A stretch of 64,000 bases of DNA from Desulfocarbo indianensis (GCA_001184205.1 LBMP01000004.1:442309-506308), one strand, 5' to 3'; numbered from the stretch's first letter, positions 23,810 to 33,463 are shown. The notes: generated from the sequence alone by a model not told the origin. Numbers and translations are program-made.

Positions 23810-24070
23810 TTGCAAGCCTGGATTCTGGCGGCGGCGGGCATGGCCCTGGGCCTGGGGCAGGCGGTGGTGGGGTATCTGGTGAATAAATCCAACCGCCAGC
23901 AAGAGGCCCAGCTTAACGAGATCAAGGCCGAGATAAAGGCGCTGGGCGAATTCAAGGACTCGGTGCTGGCCCGCTATCCCACCAGGGCAGAGATAGGCGA
24001 TATCAAGAGCGACTGCAAGGACAAGTTCAGCAATATCTTCGACCGGCTCAGGGAACTGGAAAGGAGCTGA
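23810..24070 (+). CDS. Small membrane protein with coiled coil
   Basis: 86 residues from a TTG with AAGGAGC upstream. One hydrophobic helix (ILAAAGMALGLGQAVVGYLV) is followed by a charged coiled coil (NRQQEAQLNEIKAEIKALGE) and a helical tail. The N-out/C-in or reverse layout resembles small phage membrane proteins such as inner-membrane spanins or lysis accessory proteins, but it lies upstream of ejection-type genes and not in the lysis cluster. Function unknown. Confidence 0.55.
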   Translation: MQAWILAAAGMALGLGQAVVGYLVNKSNRQQEAQLNEIKAEIKALGEFKDSVLARYPTRAEIGDIKSDCKDKFSNIFDRLRELERS

Positions 24071-24071
24071 C

Positions 24072-24788
24072 ATGGGCGTCGGCAATTGGGGAGGCTACAC
24101 CAGCTGGGACCAGGGCAAAACCTGGGGCGAAGACCCCAACTACCATTTCACCTCGGACGGCAAGAACTATTACGTGAAGCCCGGCGAGGACCCCAACGAC
24201 AAGGCCAGTTGGAAGCTGGACACCATGGCCGGCTGGCACCGCGACAGCGACCCCAACGCGGGATTCGAGATACCGGAATGGGCCTATCCCTGGAGCAGCG
24301 GCAGCTCCTTCAGCGGTCTGCCCGATTGGGGCATGGACATCGCGCGCGGCGTGGCGGGCCGGCTGCCGGGGCTTTTGGATCAATATCAATCCGCCATAAG
24401 CAACCTGAACAAAGCGCCGGCCCTGATCGACGATTGGGTGGCCGCCGGCGGCGACGCCTTTCTAAAGGGCCTGAATCCTTTCACCGACTACATGCGCAAG
24501 CCGTTGAACAACCTGGCCGCGCGGGGGGTGTTCGACGGAACCATGACCCGCGACGCGCTCACCAACCTGGGCGGGCTTCTGGCCGATGATTACTCCGGCA
24601 ATCAGGCCAAGCTGGGCCAAACCGGCCTGGCCCTGAAAAAGGAAAGCCTGGTGGACGCGGCCCGCCTGGCGGGCTCGGCGGCGGATTTGGCTTCCCAGAC
24701 CCTGGGCCTGGGACGGGTGGGCAACTCCGAGAACTACAGCGAGGACAAGCTGTCCCGCTTCACCGCGCTTTTATCCCTTTTGATTTAG
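24072..24788 (+). CDS. Hypothetical virion-associated protein
   Basis: 238 residues. The N-terminus is tryptophan- and glycine-rich (GVGNWGGYTSWDQGKTWGED), and the rest is helical (PGLLDQYQSAISNLNKAPAL, LVDAARLAGSAADLASQTLG). It is the first of four genes in a row that end in the giant protein, likely internal virion or ejection proteins. No motif recognised. Confidence 0.5.
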   Translation: MGVGNWGGYTSWDQGKTWGEDPNYHFTSDGKNYYVKPGEDPNDKASWKLDTMAGWHRDSDPNAGFEIPEWAYPWSSGSSFSGLPDWGMDIARGVAGRLPGLLDQYQSAISNLNKAPALIDDWVAAGGDAFLKGLNPFTDYMRKPLNNLAARGVFDGTMTRDALTNLGGLLADDYSGNQAKLGQTGLALKKESLVDAARLAGSAADLASQTLGLGRVGNSENYSEDKLSRFTALLSLLI

Positions 24789-24798
24789 GAGAGCGACC

Positions 24799-25662
24799 AT
24801 GGGGCTTTTCGACGATCCCTTGGGTTTTATTTTCGGAGACGACGGCGACCAGGGGGTGCTGGACAGGCGGGCCAACCGCGAACCGGAAGGGCAGCGCTGG
24901 TGGGAGCGCTGGGAGCAGACCTTCGGCGGGGGCGGGCCCATGGACCCCCTGAACGTCTACCCCCAGGCCAGGAGCGCCCTGGATATGATCATGGGGCAGT
25001 ATTTCCCCGGCTGGGGCGGCGCTTCCCTGGGCGGCATCGCCCCCATGGGGCCGGCGCCGGCGGACGGCGGCAACTTCGCGCCCGCGGGGCGCACGGGCTA
25101 CGCCGCTCCGGGGCTCTTGGAATTGGAGCGAGGGCAGGACAACATCTTCGGCATGGTCCGGGCCGGGAAGGGGAATCTGGATAACGCCGGCGCGGCCATG
25201 CCCGGCGCGCGCACCATGGAATACCGCCTAAAGGAGCCTGGCGAGCCCGGCTACGACCCCGTCCGGGACCGGCTGCCGGCCGATTTGACCAAATCCGGCT
25301 GGCCGCCCATGCAGGGCGGCTCGGTCGAGGGCGGCCAGGCGGAAATTACCCAACCCATCGGCTTGCAAGCGCAACCCGCCTCGGGCGGACCGGGCTTGTT
25401 GGAGCCTTTCAGCATCAAGATAGGCGGGCAAAAGGTGCCGGTCTTGACCAAGTACGATCGGGCCCGCATGGATTTGCCTTTCCGCTACGCGGCCGCCATG
25501 AGCGGCTTGATGGACCCCTGGCTGCAGGGCGGGCTGGAACTGGAGCGCGGGCGCTACGGCCAGCCTTACCAAAACCAAGGCGGCCGGGGCCTTTTGGGCG
25601 ACGTGTTGGTGGGCGGGGCCGGCGGCCTGGGCGCGGGCATAGGCAAGAGTTTGTTCTCGTAG
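24799..25662 (+). CDS. Hypothetical virion-associated protein, Gly/Pro-rich
   Basis: 287 residues, largely low in complexity with glycine, proline and alanine (GGASLGGIAPMGPAPADGG) and a glycine-rich hydrophobic end (LLGDVLVGGAGGLGAGIGKS). Such disordered proteins are common among DNA-ejection proteins of podoviruses. AGGAGAG precedes the ATG. No family recognised. Confidence 0.5.
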   Translation: MGLFDDPLGFIFGDDGDQGVLDRRANREPEGQRWWERWEQTFGGGGPMDPLNVYPQARSALDMIMGQYFPGWGGASLGGIAPMGPAPADGGNFAPAGRTGYAAPGLLELERGQDNIFGMVRAGKGNLDNAGAAMPGARTMEYRLKEPGEPGYDPVRDRLPADLTKSGWPPMQGGSVEGGQAEITQPIGLQAQPASGGPGLLEPFSIKIGGQKVPVLTKYDRARMDLPFRYAAAMSGLMDPWLQGGLELERGRYGQPYQNQGGRGLLGDVLVGGAGGLGAGIGKSLFS

Positions 25663-25680
25663 GTAAAAGGAGCCGAATTC

Positions 25681-26982
25681 ATGCCGGTGGGAATCATGGA
25701 ACCTTTGAAGGGCTCCAACCTGCGGCCCCTGGCCGATCTGCCCGGCGGCGGCCAGGCGGAAATAGGCGGGGACCGGGTGTGGAATATGGGCAAGCCGGAA
25801 GTCCCCATGTGGAAAAGCGCCGCGGCCGGGCTTCTGGGCGGGCCGAGCCTGGTGGATCACGTTTGGGGCCGGGAAGAGCAACGCTACAAAGGCGAGGTGG
25901 CCACCTTCATCGCGGATCAGCTATTGAACGGCCGGCCCCCGGACAAGCCCATACAACCCCAGGAATTGACCGGCCTGGTGGGGTCCATAAACCCCGCCCT
26001 GGTCAAGGACCGCCAGTTCATGGGCGGCGTGGGGCTTTGGGTCAAGATGTGGAACGACGAAGTGGAGTCCGGACGGGAGTTCGCCGCCAAGCGCGCGGAG
26101 AACATGTACAACTCCGGCAAGGAGCAAAACGCGCTCCTTACGGAACAAGAACGCCGCGATTTATACAATCATGGCTTGTTCACCCGGAATATGGGCCAGC
26201 CTTTCGCCACCGCCCCCGGTTTAACGGACGCTCCGGCCGGCACTCACGCCAAGAGCTCGGCCAAGAGCCAGCTGTTCACCGGCTGGCTGCCGGGGCCGGC
26301 GCAACGCGAGGCCGAGAAGATTCAAGTCACGGCCGGGCCGGCGGCCTGGAAGGCCGGGCTCACCGCCCAGGCCCAGCAGGAGGCCCAGACCAGCGGCCAC
26401 GCGGCCAGGCGGAAATTCGACCAATTGCACCCGGCGGGCTCCTGGGTTGAACGCACCGACCCTCAGACGGGCATGAAGAGCAAGGCCTGGACGGGGGGAC
26501 AAGCCCAGGTGGATTTGGGCCGGGAGCCGCTTAGCGTGGCGGATCAGGAGGCCCAGGTCCTGGCCAAGGCCATGACCGCCGCCGCCGGCGGGCAAGACCC
26601 GCGCACGGTCCTGAACCCCATCGAGCTGCAAGTGCTGGAAAGCGCCCTGAAAAGCGGCGAACTCACGGAAGTATTGCGGTTTTTTGTAGAGGAGATGAAC
26701 CGAAACAAAGCGGCCGGAGACGGCAAGCAACCGGCCGGCGGGCAAGCCGCTTCTTCGGTTCAGTCTCCATACTTGGCGGTCAAGCCTCTGCCGGGTGAGC
26801 CGGGGGCGTCGCCTTCTCAAGCTCCAGCCCAGGCCGCGCCCTCTCCCAAGGACCCCAACGTGGTCAGCAGAATTCGAGAAATGAAGGCCAAGGGAATCCC
26901 GGCGTCTGAAATTCGGCGCATGATGAGCGGATCCAAGTTCGGCATCAATCCTGAGCTTTACGCCGAGGAACTGGGCCAGTGA
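25681..26982 (+). CDS. Internal virion/ejection-type protein
   Basis: 433 residues, mostly helical and hydrophilic (RGEEQRYKGEVATFIADQLL region; AQVLAKAMTAAAGGQDPRTV; LNPIELQVLESALKSGELTE), with a C-terminal short motif VVSRIREMKAKGIPASEIRR that looks like a small helix-turn-helix packing element. Its stop overlaps the GTG of the giant gene. The role is inferred from size, composition and place. Confidence 0.5.
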   Translation: MPVGIMEPLKGSNLRPLADLPGGGQAEIGGDRVWNMGKPEVPMWKSAAAGLLGGPSLVDHVWGREEQRYKGEVATFIADQLLNGRPPDKPIQPQELTGLVGSINPALVKDRQFMGGVGLWVKMWNDEVESGREFAAKRAENMYNSGKEQNALLTEQERRDLYNHGLFTRNMGQPFATAPGLTDAPAGTHAKSSAKSQLFTGWLPGPAQREAEKIQVTAGPAAWKAGLTAQAQQEAQTSGHAARRKFDQLHPAGSWVERTDPQTGMKSKAWTGGQAQVDLGREPLSVADQEAQVLAKAMTAAAGGQDPRTVLNPIELQVLESALKSGELTEVLRFFVEEMNRNKAAGDGKQPAGGQAASSVQSPYLAVKPLPGEPGASPSQAPAQAAPSPKDPNVVSRIREMKAKGIPASEIRRMMSGSKFGINPELYAEELGQ

Positions 26983-29900
26983 ATTCCTCCGATCAAATAA
27001 AGACTCAAGGGGAGCCAAACCCTTTCGATGCGATAAATCCCTTCGACTCGATAAATCCCTTTGACTCGATCAACCCCTTTGACTCCTTGCCCCGCGTCGA
27101 AACCAGCGCCGCCGAGCCCGCCGCTTGGGATCAGGGGCTGGAAGATTCCATGGGCGACCTGCCCATTATCCGGGACGCGCGCCGACTCCATTCCAGCGAC
27201 GAGAAGGCCCTGCCGCCCGGCGTGGTGGAGGCGGAAGGGGTGTACTTCCGGCGGGACGGCCAGGGCCGCTTGATTCCCATCGGCGAAAAGGGCCTGGAGC
27301 AGCCGGTGTACGACCCGGTGGACCTGACGGTGGATTTGCTCACCGGCGGCCTGGCCGGCATAAGCAAGGCCGCGGGCAAGAACGTCATGAAGGCGGCGGC
27401 GGTTCCCCTGCCGATCGCCAGGGACCTGAGCTGGGGCAGCCTGGCCAAGCAGGGCGGCAAGGAGCTTGCGGGTTCGCTGAAAAGCGCGGCCCAGGTTCCC
27501 CTGGTTGCCGCCCTCAAAAAGCAGGGCGGCAAGGAGCTGGGCCGCATGATGGCGGGGGAGGCGGCCAAGGACGTTTTCTGGGGCGGGGTGGCCGGGGCGG
27601 GCATGGCCGCGGCGGATTCGGCCACGGACAACAAGCTCATGGCCTCCCTGGCCGGCCTGGGCTCGCCGGTGGCGCTATCGGCAGGGTTGACCCTGGGGCG
27701 CAAGGCCGTGGGCAAGGGCCTGCAAAGGGCGGCGGACAAATACCTGGCCGGGCAGTGGGCCAGGTCCGGCGACGGCAAGCCCTGGCAAGGGGTGCTGCAA
27801 AGGACGGTGGGCACCAAGGCCGAGGCCATAGGCCCGGACGTGGCGGGCAAGATGCTGGCCAAGGACGCCCAACTGGCCAGGGACCTGAAGACCATCCAGG
27901 CCGACATGGGACGCTACACCCTGAACGGCCGGCTGGTGAATTTCTTGACCGGCAAGCGCGCGGGGCTGGTGGTGGACCCGGAAACCGCCCTGGTGCTGGG
28001 CCAGCAAGCCAAGGATTTCATGGAGAAGGTGAGCCCCGGCCTGGCCAAGCGCATGGGGCTTACCGCGGAAGAGCTCAGGACCGGCTCGGTGCTGGCCGAG
28101 GTGATCCCCGGCAAGGAGCCGCTGGACGCCAACGGGGTGCTGCGCTTCGGGGTGCGGGTGCGGGACGCCAAGGGCCGGCCGCGCTGGGCCCACGACCTGG
28201 ACCCGGAAAGCGCCCAGGAGCTTTTCCGCCGGCAGCGGCCCCAGCTGAAAAAGCTGGTATTGGCCTACGCCGCGCCCTTTGAAGGCTACCAGGGGCGGCC
28301 GGTGCGCCTGGCCGGCCAGGGCTACGACGCGGGGGCCCAGGCCTTGAGGGAGCTGGGGGAGGAATTGGGCCTGAGCCGCAAATTCCTGGCCGATGAATTC
28401 AACGGCCAGGGCCGGGAGCTTTGGGAAGGCTCGCTAACGGCCGGCGGCCGAAGCCCGGAAAAGGTGGCGGCGGCGGCCGATTACCTGGAGGCCCTGCGCA
28501 AGCCGGCCCGCAATCTGGTGCCGGCGGCGGACGGCTCCTTCGATTTCGGCGAGGTGCCGCCCGCGGTGGCCAGGAAGCTGGGCACCCTGCCGGGTCCCAT
28601 AAGGCTGCACGCGGGCCACGAAATGCATATAGACGCCAAGCGCGGGGAGCGGCTGCGCAAAGAGGGCTACCCCTCGGCCTGGCATTTGATAGGCGACGTG
28701 GCGGCCAATTACACCGAGGTGCGCCGGGGCAAGAAAGGCTCCCTGATCCTGGCCAAGCGCAACGGCCAAAGCAAGATCGCCTACGTGCAGATAACGCCGG
28801 TGGAAGAGGGGACGTACTACCGGGTGCGGAGCTGCCACTTGGCGAGAAACTCGTGGCTGGACAATAAAGAGCTGCTTTGGGAAGGCGCGCCAGACCTTCG
28901 ACGCCGGGAAGCGTCCCCGATTAAGGCGGCTCTAGGCCAAAGCAACCCTTCTGAAATTAATTTAACACCCTATGGGGAGGAATTCAATTCGATCCCTCAG
29001 GAAGGCCACTTGCGGCCGGGGCTGATGCCGCTGGGCCGCAACCCCGGCCACGCCCGCCTGGTGGCCAAGGGTGTGCTGCAGCCGGAGCAATACAATCCCC
29101 ACTACCTGGCCTTGTTCGGAACCGGGGAAGCCGACCCGGCCCAGGTGAAGGTGGACGCGCCCCGGTTGGAGCTCAACCGCGCCTTCGAGCCCATGGCCCA
29201 GCGGCGGCGGGGTTGGAGCGAAGCCGACCGCCGGCTGGACGAGACCATAACCATGCAGCGGGGGGCGGCGCAAGAGGCCATAGCCCACCGGGACATGCTG
29301 CGGGATATCGCGCCCTTGATCCTGGAGCCCGCGCCCAAGGACGTTTACGCGCCCGGCGCCCTGACCAGGGTGAGGGAGGTCTACAGCCCGGCGGACGGCC
29401 GCATGGTGAACCGGCACGAGACCATGACCCTGGTGGAGGTGATGCCGGAAGAGGCCGAGGTGCTGGGCGTGCAGCCCGGCGCTTACATGATCCCGGCGGC
29501 CCTGGACAAGACCTTCGACGTGCTCATGGGCCGCAAGGTGACCGGGCAAAGCGGATCGCGCCTGGAGAACTTCGGCAAGGCGATGAACAACCTGGCCACC
29601 TATTGGGTGATGAACGTTTTGAGCGCGCCGGGCACGGTGGCCACCAACCTCTTGGGCGGGGCGGCGCAATATTCCGCCAAGTGGTTCGAGGACCTGGCCA
29701 GGGGCAATATCAGGAAGCTGAAAAACGCCACCCTGGCCCCGGCGCTGGCCATGAGCAACAAGTACCGCCGGGCCCTGCCTCCCTCGGCCTTCGGCGAACA
29801 GGCCAACCTTTACCGCCAGCTGGGCCAGGACGCGGGCGTGTTCATGAAGGACGCCCTGCAGGTCGTGCGGCATGGGGAGGCGGTCTCGCCGGCGCGCAAG

Positions 29901-31427
29901 GCCCTGGCCGCCGGCGACGCGGCGCTGGGCGGGGCTCTGAAAGCCAATCTGGCCCCGTTCTCCTGGGTGGACGATTATTGGAAGCGGGCGGTTTTCCTGA
30001 GCGAGGCGCGCACCGCCGCGGAAAACCACGCGGACGAGCTCATAAAGGGCGGCCGGGCCTCGGCCAAGGACCGCAAGCGCCTGGTGCAATCCTACATAGA
30101 AAACATGCTGAGCGAACGGCCCGAGGAGTTCTCCCGGCTCATGCTGGGGCCGGTGGACCGCTTCGCCTATCTTTATCACAACATCCCGTCTTGGATGGAA
30201 AAGTGGCGGCACTCGCCCTGGCTTAGGCTGCTATCGCCTTTCGTGGTCTTTCCCTATAAGTACGGCCGCATGGTGGGCGGCCAACTGAACGCCTTCAACC
30301 CCTACAGCGCCATGCCGGCCCGCGAAAGACTGGCCAGGGCGACGGGCCTGGCCGGATCGGCGGCGGCGCCCTATCTGGGCCTGGAGGCCTATCTGAACTA
30401 CAAGGGCCAGGAAAGCCAGGTGGAGGAGCTGCGCGACAAGTGGCGCGAAAAGAACCCGGACAAGCAATACCCCGGCACCCGTTTGGGCGGCCGGGTCTAC
30501 ATCGGCCAGGCCGAGCCGGGGCCGGACGGGGAGCCGCGCGAGGCCTGGCTGCGCACCATCAAGTACGGGCCGCTGAACCTGTGGCCGGCGCTCAAGGGCG
30601 CTTACGGCCTGGCCAGCCAGGGCGCGGGGGAAGACCTGGAGGCGGTCAGCGACGACTTCAAATCCACCGGGCCGGCGGTGCCCTTGGTGGGGCAGGCCTT
30701 TGAAATGGTGCCGCGCTTCGGGCCCAAGGATTTGGGCGGCCAGGGCGGGGAGTTCGCTTCCGGCTTCGTGCCGTTCCACCGCTGGCTGGAATTCGCGGCC
30801 AAGATGGGGGACCGGGACCCCGCCACCGGGGAAGTGGCTTACCGCCGGCCGAGTAACGGCCTGGAGCAGCTCATGGCCGGGATTCCGGGGCTGCGCAACC
30901 GCCTGCACCAACCCATAGACAAGGTGACCGGCAAGCCGCGCACCTGGGACCCCAACAGCGAGCTGATGAAATTTCTCACCGGGATCAACGTGCGCCGGGT
31001 GCCGGTGATCCGTGAGAAGAAAGCGGTGGCGGACGCTAACCTGCGCGTGGGCAAGCAATGGGCCAAGGAAGAGGACCTAGCCCAGGCGCTGGCCGGCATG
31101 AGCCCGTTAATCGATCAGGAAAAGATCAAGGAGCACATGCCGGAGATTCTGCAGGCCGGCCAGGACGCCTTGGCCCAGGTGAGCCGGGGCTATGAGTACC
31201 TGGGCTTCAAGAGCCTTGAGGAGGCCCTGGGCGCCGGCTTCGATCCTTTCGACCTTTCCCAGCAGGAAGGCGTGAAAAAGATCACGGTCAAGGCGGCCAA
31301 CGCCATGACCAAGGCGGTTGCCGGCGCGGGCAACCTGGAACGGGCCCGGCAAACCATAAGGCTGATCGGGGCCCGCAACTGGCTGGCGGATCATTGGGAC
31401 AAGGTGAGCCGGGAGGAGGAAAGGTGA
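26979..31427 (+). CDS. Giant internal virion protein, 1482 residues
   Basis: The largest gene of the phage, with a GTG overlapping the upstream stop. The first 40 residues carry four NPFDxI/L repeats. Then come Gly/Ala-rich stretches that look membrane-active (VFWGGVAGAGMAAADSATDN), a middle with a conserved-looking block (RLENFGKAMNNLATYWVMNV, LSAPGTVATNLLGGAAQYSA), and further long helices. These middle blocks occur in very large polyvalent proteins of phages and mobile elements. In podoviruses, proteins of this size next to the lysis genes (T7 gp15/gp16) are ejected and form a conduit through the envelope. No enzyme motif was found by eye. Confidence 0.6.
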   Translation: MNSSDQIKTQGEPNPFDAINPFDSINPFDSINPFDSLPRVETSAAEPAAWDQGLEDSMGDLPIIRDARRLHSSDEKALPPGVVEAEGVYFRRDGQGRLIPIGEKGLEQPVYDPVDLTVDLLTGGLAGISKAAGKNVMKAAAVPLPIARDLSWGSLAKQGGKELAGSLKSAAQVPLVAALKKQGGKELGRMMAGEAAKDVFWGGVAGAGMAAADSATDNKLMASLAGLGSPVALSAGLTLGRKAVGKGLQRAADKYLAGQWARSGDGKPWQGVLQRTVGTKAEAIGPDVAGKMLAKDAQLARDLKTIQADMGRYTLNGRLVNFLTGKRAGLVVDPETALVLGQQAKDFMEKVSPGLAKRMGLTAEELRTGSVLAEVIPGKEPLDANGVLRFGVRVRDAKGRPRWAHDLDPESAQELFRRQRPQLKKLVLAYAAPFEGYQGRPVRLAGQGYDAGAQALRELGEELGLSRKFLADEFNGQGRELWEGSLTAGGRSPEKVAAAADYLEALRKPARNLVPAADGSFDFGEVPPAVARKLGTLPGPIRLHAGHEMHIDAKRGERLRKEGYPSAWHLIGDVAANYTEVRRGKKGSLILAKRNGQSKIAYVQITPVEEGTYYRVRSCHLARNSWLDNKELLWEGAPDLRRREASPIKAALGQSNPSEINLTPYGEEFNSIPQEGHLRPGLMPLGRNPGHARLVAKGVLQPEQYNPHYLALFGTGEADPAQVKVDAPRLELNRAFEPMAQRRRGWSEADRRLDETITMQRGAAQEAIAHRDMLRDIAPLILEPAPKDVYAPGALTRVREVYSPADGRMVNRHETMTLVEVMPEEAEVLGVQPGAYMIPAALDKTFDVLMGRKVTGQSGSRLENFGKAMNNLATYWVMNVLSAPGTVATNLLGGAAQYSAKWFEDLARGNIRKLKNATLAPALAMSNKYRRALPPSAFGEQANLYRQLGQDAGVFMKDALQVVRHGEAVSPARKALAAGDAALGGALKANLAPFSWVDDYWKRAVFLSEARTAAENHADELIKGGRASAKDRKRLVQSYIENMLSERPEEFSRLMLGPVDRFAYLYHNIPSWMEKWRHSPWLRLLSPFVVFPYKYGRMVGGQLNAFNPYSAMPARERLARATGLAGSAAAPYLGLEAYLNYKGQESQVEELRDKWREKNPDKQYPGTRLGGRVYIGQAEPGPDGEPREAWLRTIKYGPLNLWPALKGAYGLASQGAGEDLEAVSDDFKSTGPAVPLVGQAFEMVPRFGPKDLGGQGGEFASGFVPFHRWLEFAAKMGDRDPATGEVAYRRPSNGLEQLMAGIPGLRNRLHQPIDKVTGKPRTWDPNSELMKFLTGINVRRVPVIREKKAVADANLRVGKQWAKEEDLAQALAGMSPLIDQEKIKEHMPEILQAGQDALAQVSRGYEYLGFKSLEEALGAGFDPFDLSQQEGVKKITVKAANAMTKAVAGAGNLERARQTIRLIGARNWLADHWDKVSREEER
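27018..27089 (+). repeat. Four tandem 18-bp repeats encoding NPFDxI
   Basis: Four successive hexapeptides (NPFDAI, NPFDSI, NPFDSI, NPFDSL) near the N-terminus of the giant protein. The codons are more AT-rich than the gene body, and the DNA units are similar but not identical. Confidence 0.9.
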
Positions 31428-31885
31428 GCCGGGAGCAGGCGGCGCAAAGGGTCATGCGCTATTGGCCCCTGATCGTGGAAGCGGCCGAAAGCAACAAGCT
31501 GAGGCCGGCGCTCTTGGCGGGGGTGGTCTGCCAGGAAAGCGCGGGCAACCCATACGCCATGCGGGTGGAGCCCAGCTTCAAGTGGATATCGCGGGATTTG
31601 GTCCAGGGCAGGCCCACGGGCCTGAGCAGCGCCACCGAGCTTTGGGGCCGCAAGACGAGCTGGGGCCTGTGCCAGCTCATGGGCCAGGTGGCCAGGGAGC
31701 GGGGATTCAAAGGCTGGTGGCCGGCCTTGTGCGAGCCGGACCTTAACCTGGCCTACGGCGCGCGGCACTTGGCCTGGTGCCTGGATCGCCGCGGCGGAGA
31801 CGAATTTGAGGGGCTTCTCCGCTGGAACGGGGGCGGACTGAAAGAGTATCCCAGCCTGGTAATGAGCTGGGCCGAACTGTTCTAA
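31424..31885 (+). CDS. Lytic transglycosylase (SLT-like endolysin)
   Basis: 153 residues from a GTG overlapping the upstream stop. The SLT-type lysozyme fold is clear: LLAGVVCQESAGNPYAMR with the catalytic glutamate at E38, TSWGLCQLMGQVARERGF as the GLxQ motif, and CEPDLNLAYGARHLAWCL. It would cut peptidoglycan, either as the endolysin or as a virion hydrolase during DNA entry. There is no signal peptide. A holin gene follows 28 bases downstream, which favours a lysis role. Confidence 0.85.
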   Translation: MSREQAAQRVMRYWPLIVEAAESNKLRPALLAGVVCQESAGNPYAMRVEPSFKWISRDLVQGRPTGLSSATELWGRKTSWGLCQLMGQVARERGFKGWWPALCEPDLNLAYGARHLAWCLDRRGGDEFEGLLRWNGGGLKEYPSLVMSWAELF

Positions 31886-31912
31886 ATCAACCACAGGAAA
31901 AGGAAGGTATGC

Positions 31913-32161
31913 ATGAGCAAGCCCGGAATCAAGACAACGGAGTTTTGGGTAACCGTCATGGTGCAGGTGGTGGGCGTGGTGGCGGCCTTGGGCCTGGTGC
32001 CCCCTGAGCAGTCGGACGTCCTGGTCAAGGCGGTTACGCAGGTGGGGGGCATCGTGGCCATGCTGGCCAGCGCCTTCGCCTACAACAAAAGCCGGGGCCA
32101 GGTAAAGGCCAGCGAGAACTACGCCAAGGGGCAGCAGAGGCCTTTCACCGCTGCGGAGTGA
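31913..32161 (+). CDS. Holin-like two-helix membrane protein
   Basis: 82 residues with two hydrophobic helices (FWVTVMVQVVGVVAALGLV and VTQVGGIVAMLASAFAYNK) joined by a short turn and followed by a charged tail. The start KTTEFWVT is typical of a holin family seen next to SLT-type lysozymes. It would permeabilise the inner membrane to time lysis. AGGAAGG lies upstream of the ATG. Confidence 0.8.
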   Translation: MSKPGIKTTEFWVTVMVQVVGVVAALGLVPPEQSDVLVKAVTQVGGIVAMLASAFAYNKSRGQVKASENYAKGQQRPFTAAE

Positions 32162-32281
32162 GCCTTGGGGCGGCTCCGGCTGCCCCTGCCTGCCCGCCAC
32201 CGCCCTTTGCCTGAAAATTAGGACCTGGTGGCGGAAGATAACCCGCTGAAACACAACGTCTCTCGAAAAAAGGTAATAAAA

Positions 32282-32884
32282 ATGGGCCAAAAATATGCGT
32301 GCAAATATGCGTTAAAAATATTCATGCTGGTCGTGCTCCTGGCCCTGGCCGGCGGCTGCGCTGGAATGCAGGACAATCAGGACTTCAACTCCTGGAAGGA
32401 GGTCGAAATAGAGCGCCAGAAAGCCTGGTCCGCCGTAATGATGTATCTGGCGCAAAACCCGCGCACGCACAAGATCACCATGAAACCCATAGACCCCAGC
32501 AAGCCCACCAATGCGGAAGTGCATGCGGAGATAGTGGTGCCTGACGGTCCGGCTACATGGGATTTGCCGGCTATAAGCGACAGGCCCAAAAGCATGGGAG
32601 AAATCGTTTTGGCCATATTCCAGGAAGCTCCCAAGGAGGTTGTCAAGGGCCTTCTCGGCTGGCGCGGAATAGAGGCCGGCGAAAAAGTGCTGCTTGAAGG
32701 GTATCGGCGCGCAGGCACCCAAGTCGGCGGCAACTACGTGACCGGCGGCAACAACACCCAAGTCGGCGGCAATCAGATCACCGGCGGCACATATGTCGGC
32801 CGTGACGGTAATTGGAACTCGCACAACACCACCAACACCACGACCACCACCAACCCGGCGCCGCCGGCGGCATCCGGGGAGTAG
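32282..32884 (+). CDS. Phage lipoprotein with GGN/TGG repeat tail
   Basis: About 200 residues from the ATG at 32282 (AAGG upstream); the reading from 32228 adds a charged leader that would spoil the signal. A lipoprotein signal peptide is clear (IFMLVVLLALAGGC, lipobox LAGGC). The C-terminus has short repeats (TQVGGNYVTGGN, TQVGGNQITGGT) and a Thr/Asn-rich end. It follows the holin, where outer-membrane spanins are found, but the length and repeats are unlike Rz1. It may be a lysis or superinfection-exclusion lipoprotein. Confidence 0.6.
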   Translation: MGQKYACKYALKIFMLVVLLALAGGCAGMQDNQDFNSWKEVEIERQKAWSAVMMYLAQNPRTHKITMKPIDPSKPTNAEVHAEIVVPDGPATWDLPAISDRPKSMGEIVLAIFQEAPKEVVKGLLGWRGIEAGEKVLLEGYRRAGTQVGGNYVTGGNNTQVGGNQITGGTYVGRDGNWNSHNTTNTTTTTNPAPPAASGE

Positions 32885-32887
32885 GCC

Positions 32888-33463
32888 GTGCTGGCCCTTG
32901 TACAACCTCGCTACGGCATCCATTACCTGCCGGGCGACGCGTTCTTCACTTGGCAGCCCGGCGGCTTCCTAACCCAAAGCATAGCTTTGGAGAGCGACCG
33001 CGCGCGCTATGAAGCCGGCCTGCCCGTTCCCACCCACTGCGGGGTTATCTCCGGCCAGGACGAGATAATAGAGGCGACGTGGCCCAAGGCGAGGCGGACC
33101 GCCATGCGGCCGCTCATGGAGGACGGCCGGCGATTCGTGATAGTGAAGCGCCTGGCCGGTCAAACCCAGGCCTCGGTGGAGGCCATGCTCAAGCTGGCCG
33201 GCGACCTGGCCGATCAGGGCGTTGACTACGACGCCGGTGCCCTGTTCGGGTTTACGCTTTCCCGCCCCGAGCGGCGCGGCGAAAAGCCCAATTTCCTGGA
33301 AGACCCAGAGGAATATTTTTGTTCCGAACTATTGGCCTTCGTGCTCAGGGAAACGGCCGCCTTGCGCACCACGCCGCCGCCGGCGGCCCTCATGAAGCGC
33401 CACCCCTCCTGGTGGACGCCATATGACCTCTACGCTCTGGAGGGGTTGTGGGAGGTTTGTTGA
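32888..33463 (+). CDS. Permuted papain-like amidase (YiiX/C92-type)
   Basis: 191 residues from a GTG with GGGGAG upstream. The circularly permuted NlpC/P60-like pattern is visible: early HCGVI with the catalytic histidine at H50, later EYFCSELLAF with the catalytic cysteine at C145. Such enzymes cleave amides in cell wall peptides or lipids. It is the last late gene before the prophage end. It may add to lysis, or be a lysogenic conversion gene; no signal peptide is visible. Confidence 0.7.
   Translation: MLALVQPRYGIHYLPGDAFFTWQPGGFLTQSIALESDRARYEAGLPVPTHCGVISGQDEIIEATWPKARRTAMRPLMEDGRRFVIVKRLAGQTQASVEAMLKLAGDLADQGVDYDAGALFGFTLSRPERRGEKPNFLEDPEEYFCSELLAFVLRETAALRTTPPPAALMKRHPSWWTPYDLYALEGLWEVC

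Noticed and set aside
28962..30212. 416-codon antisense ORF opposite the giant virion gene
   Set aside because: GC-driven shadow with no start signal or domain.
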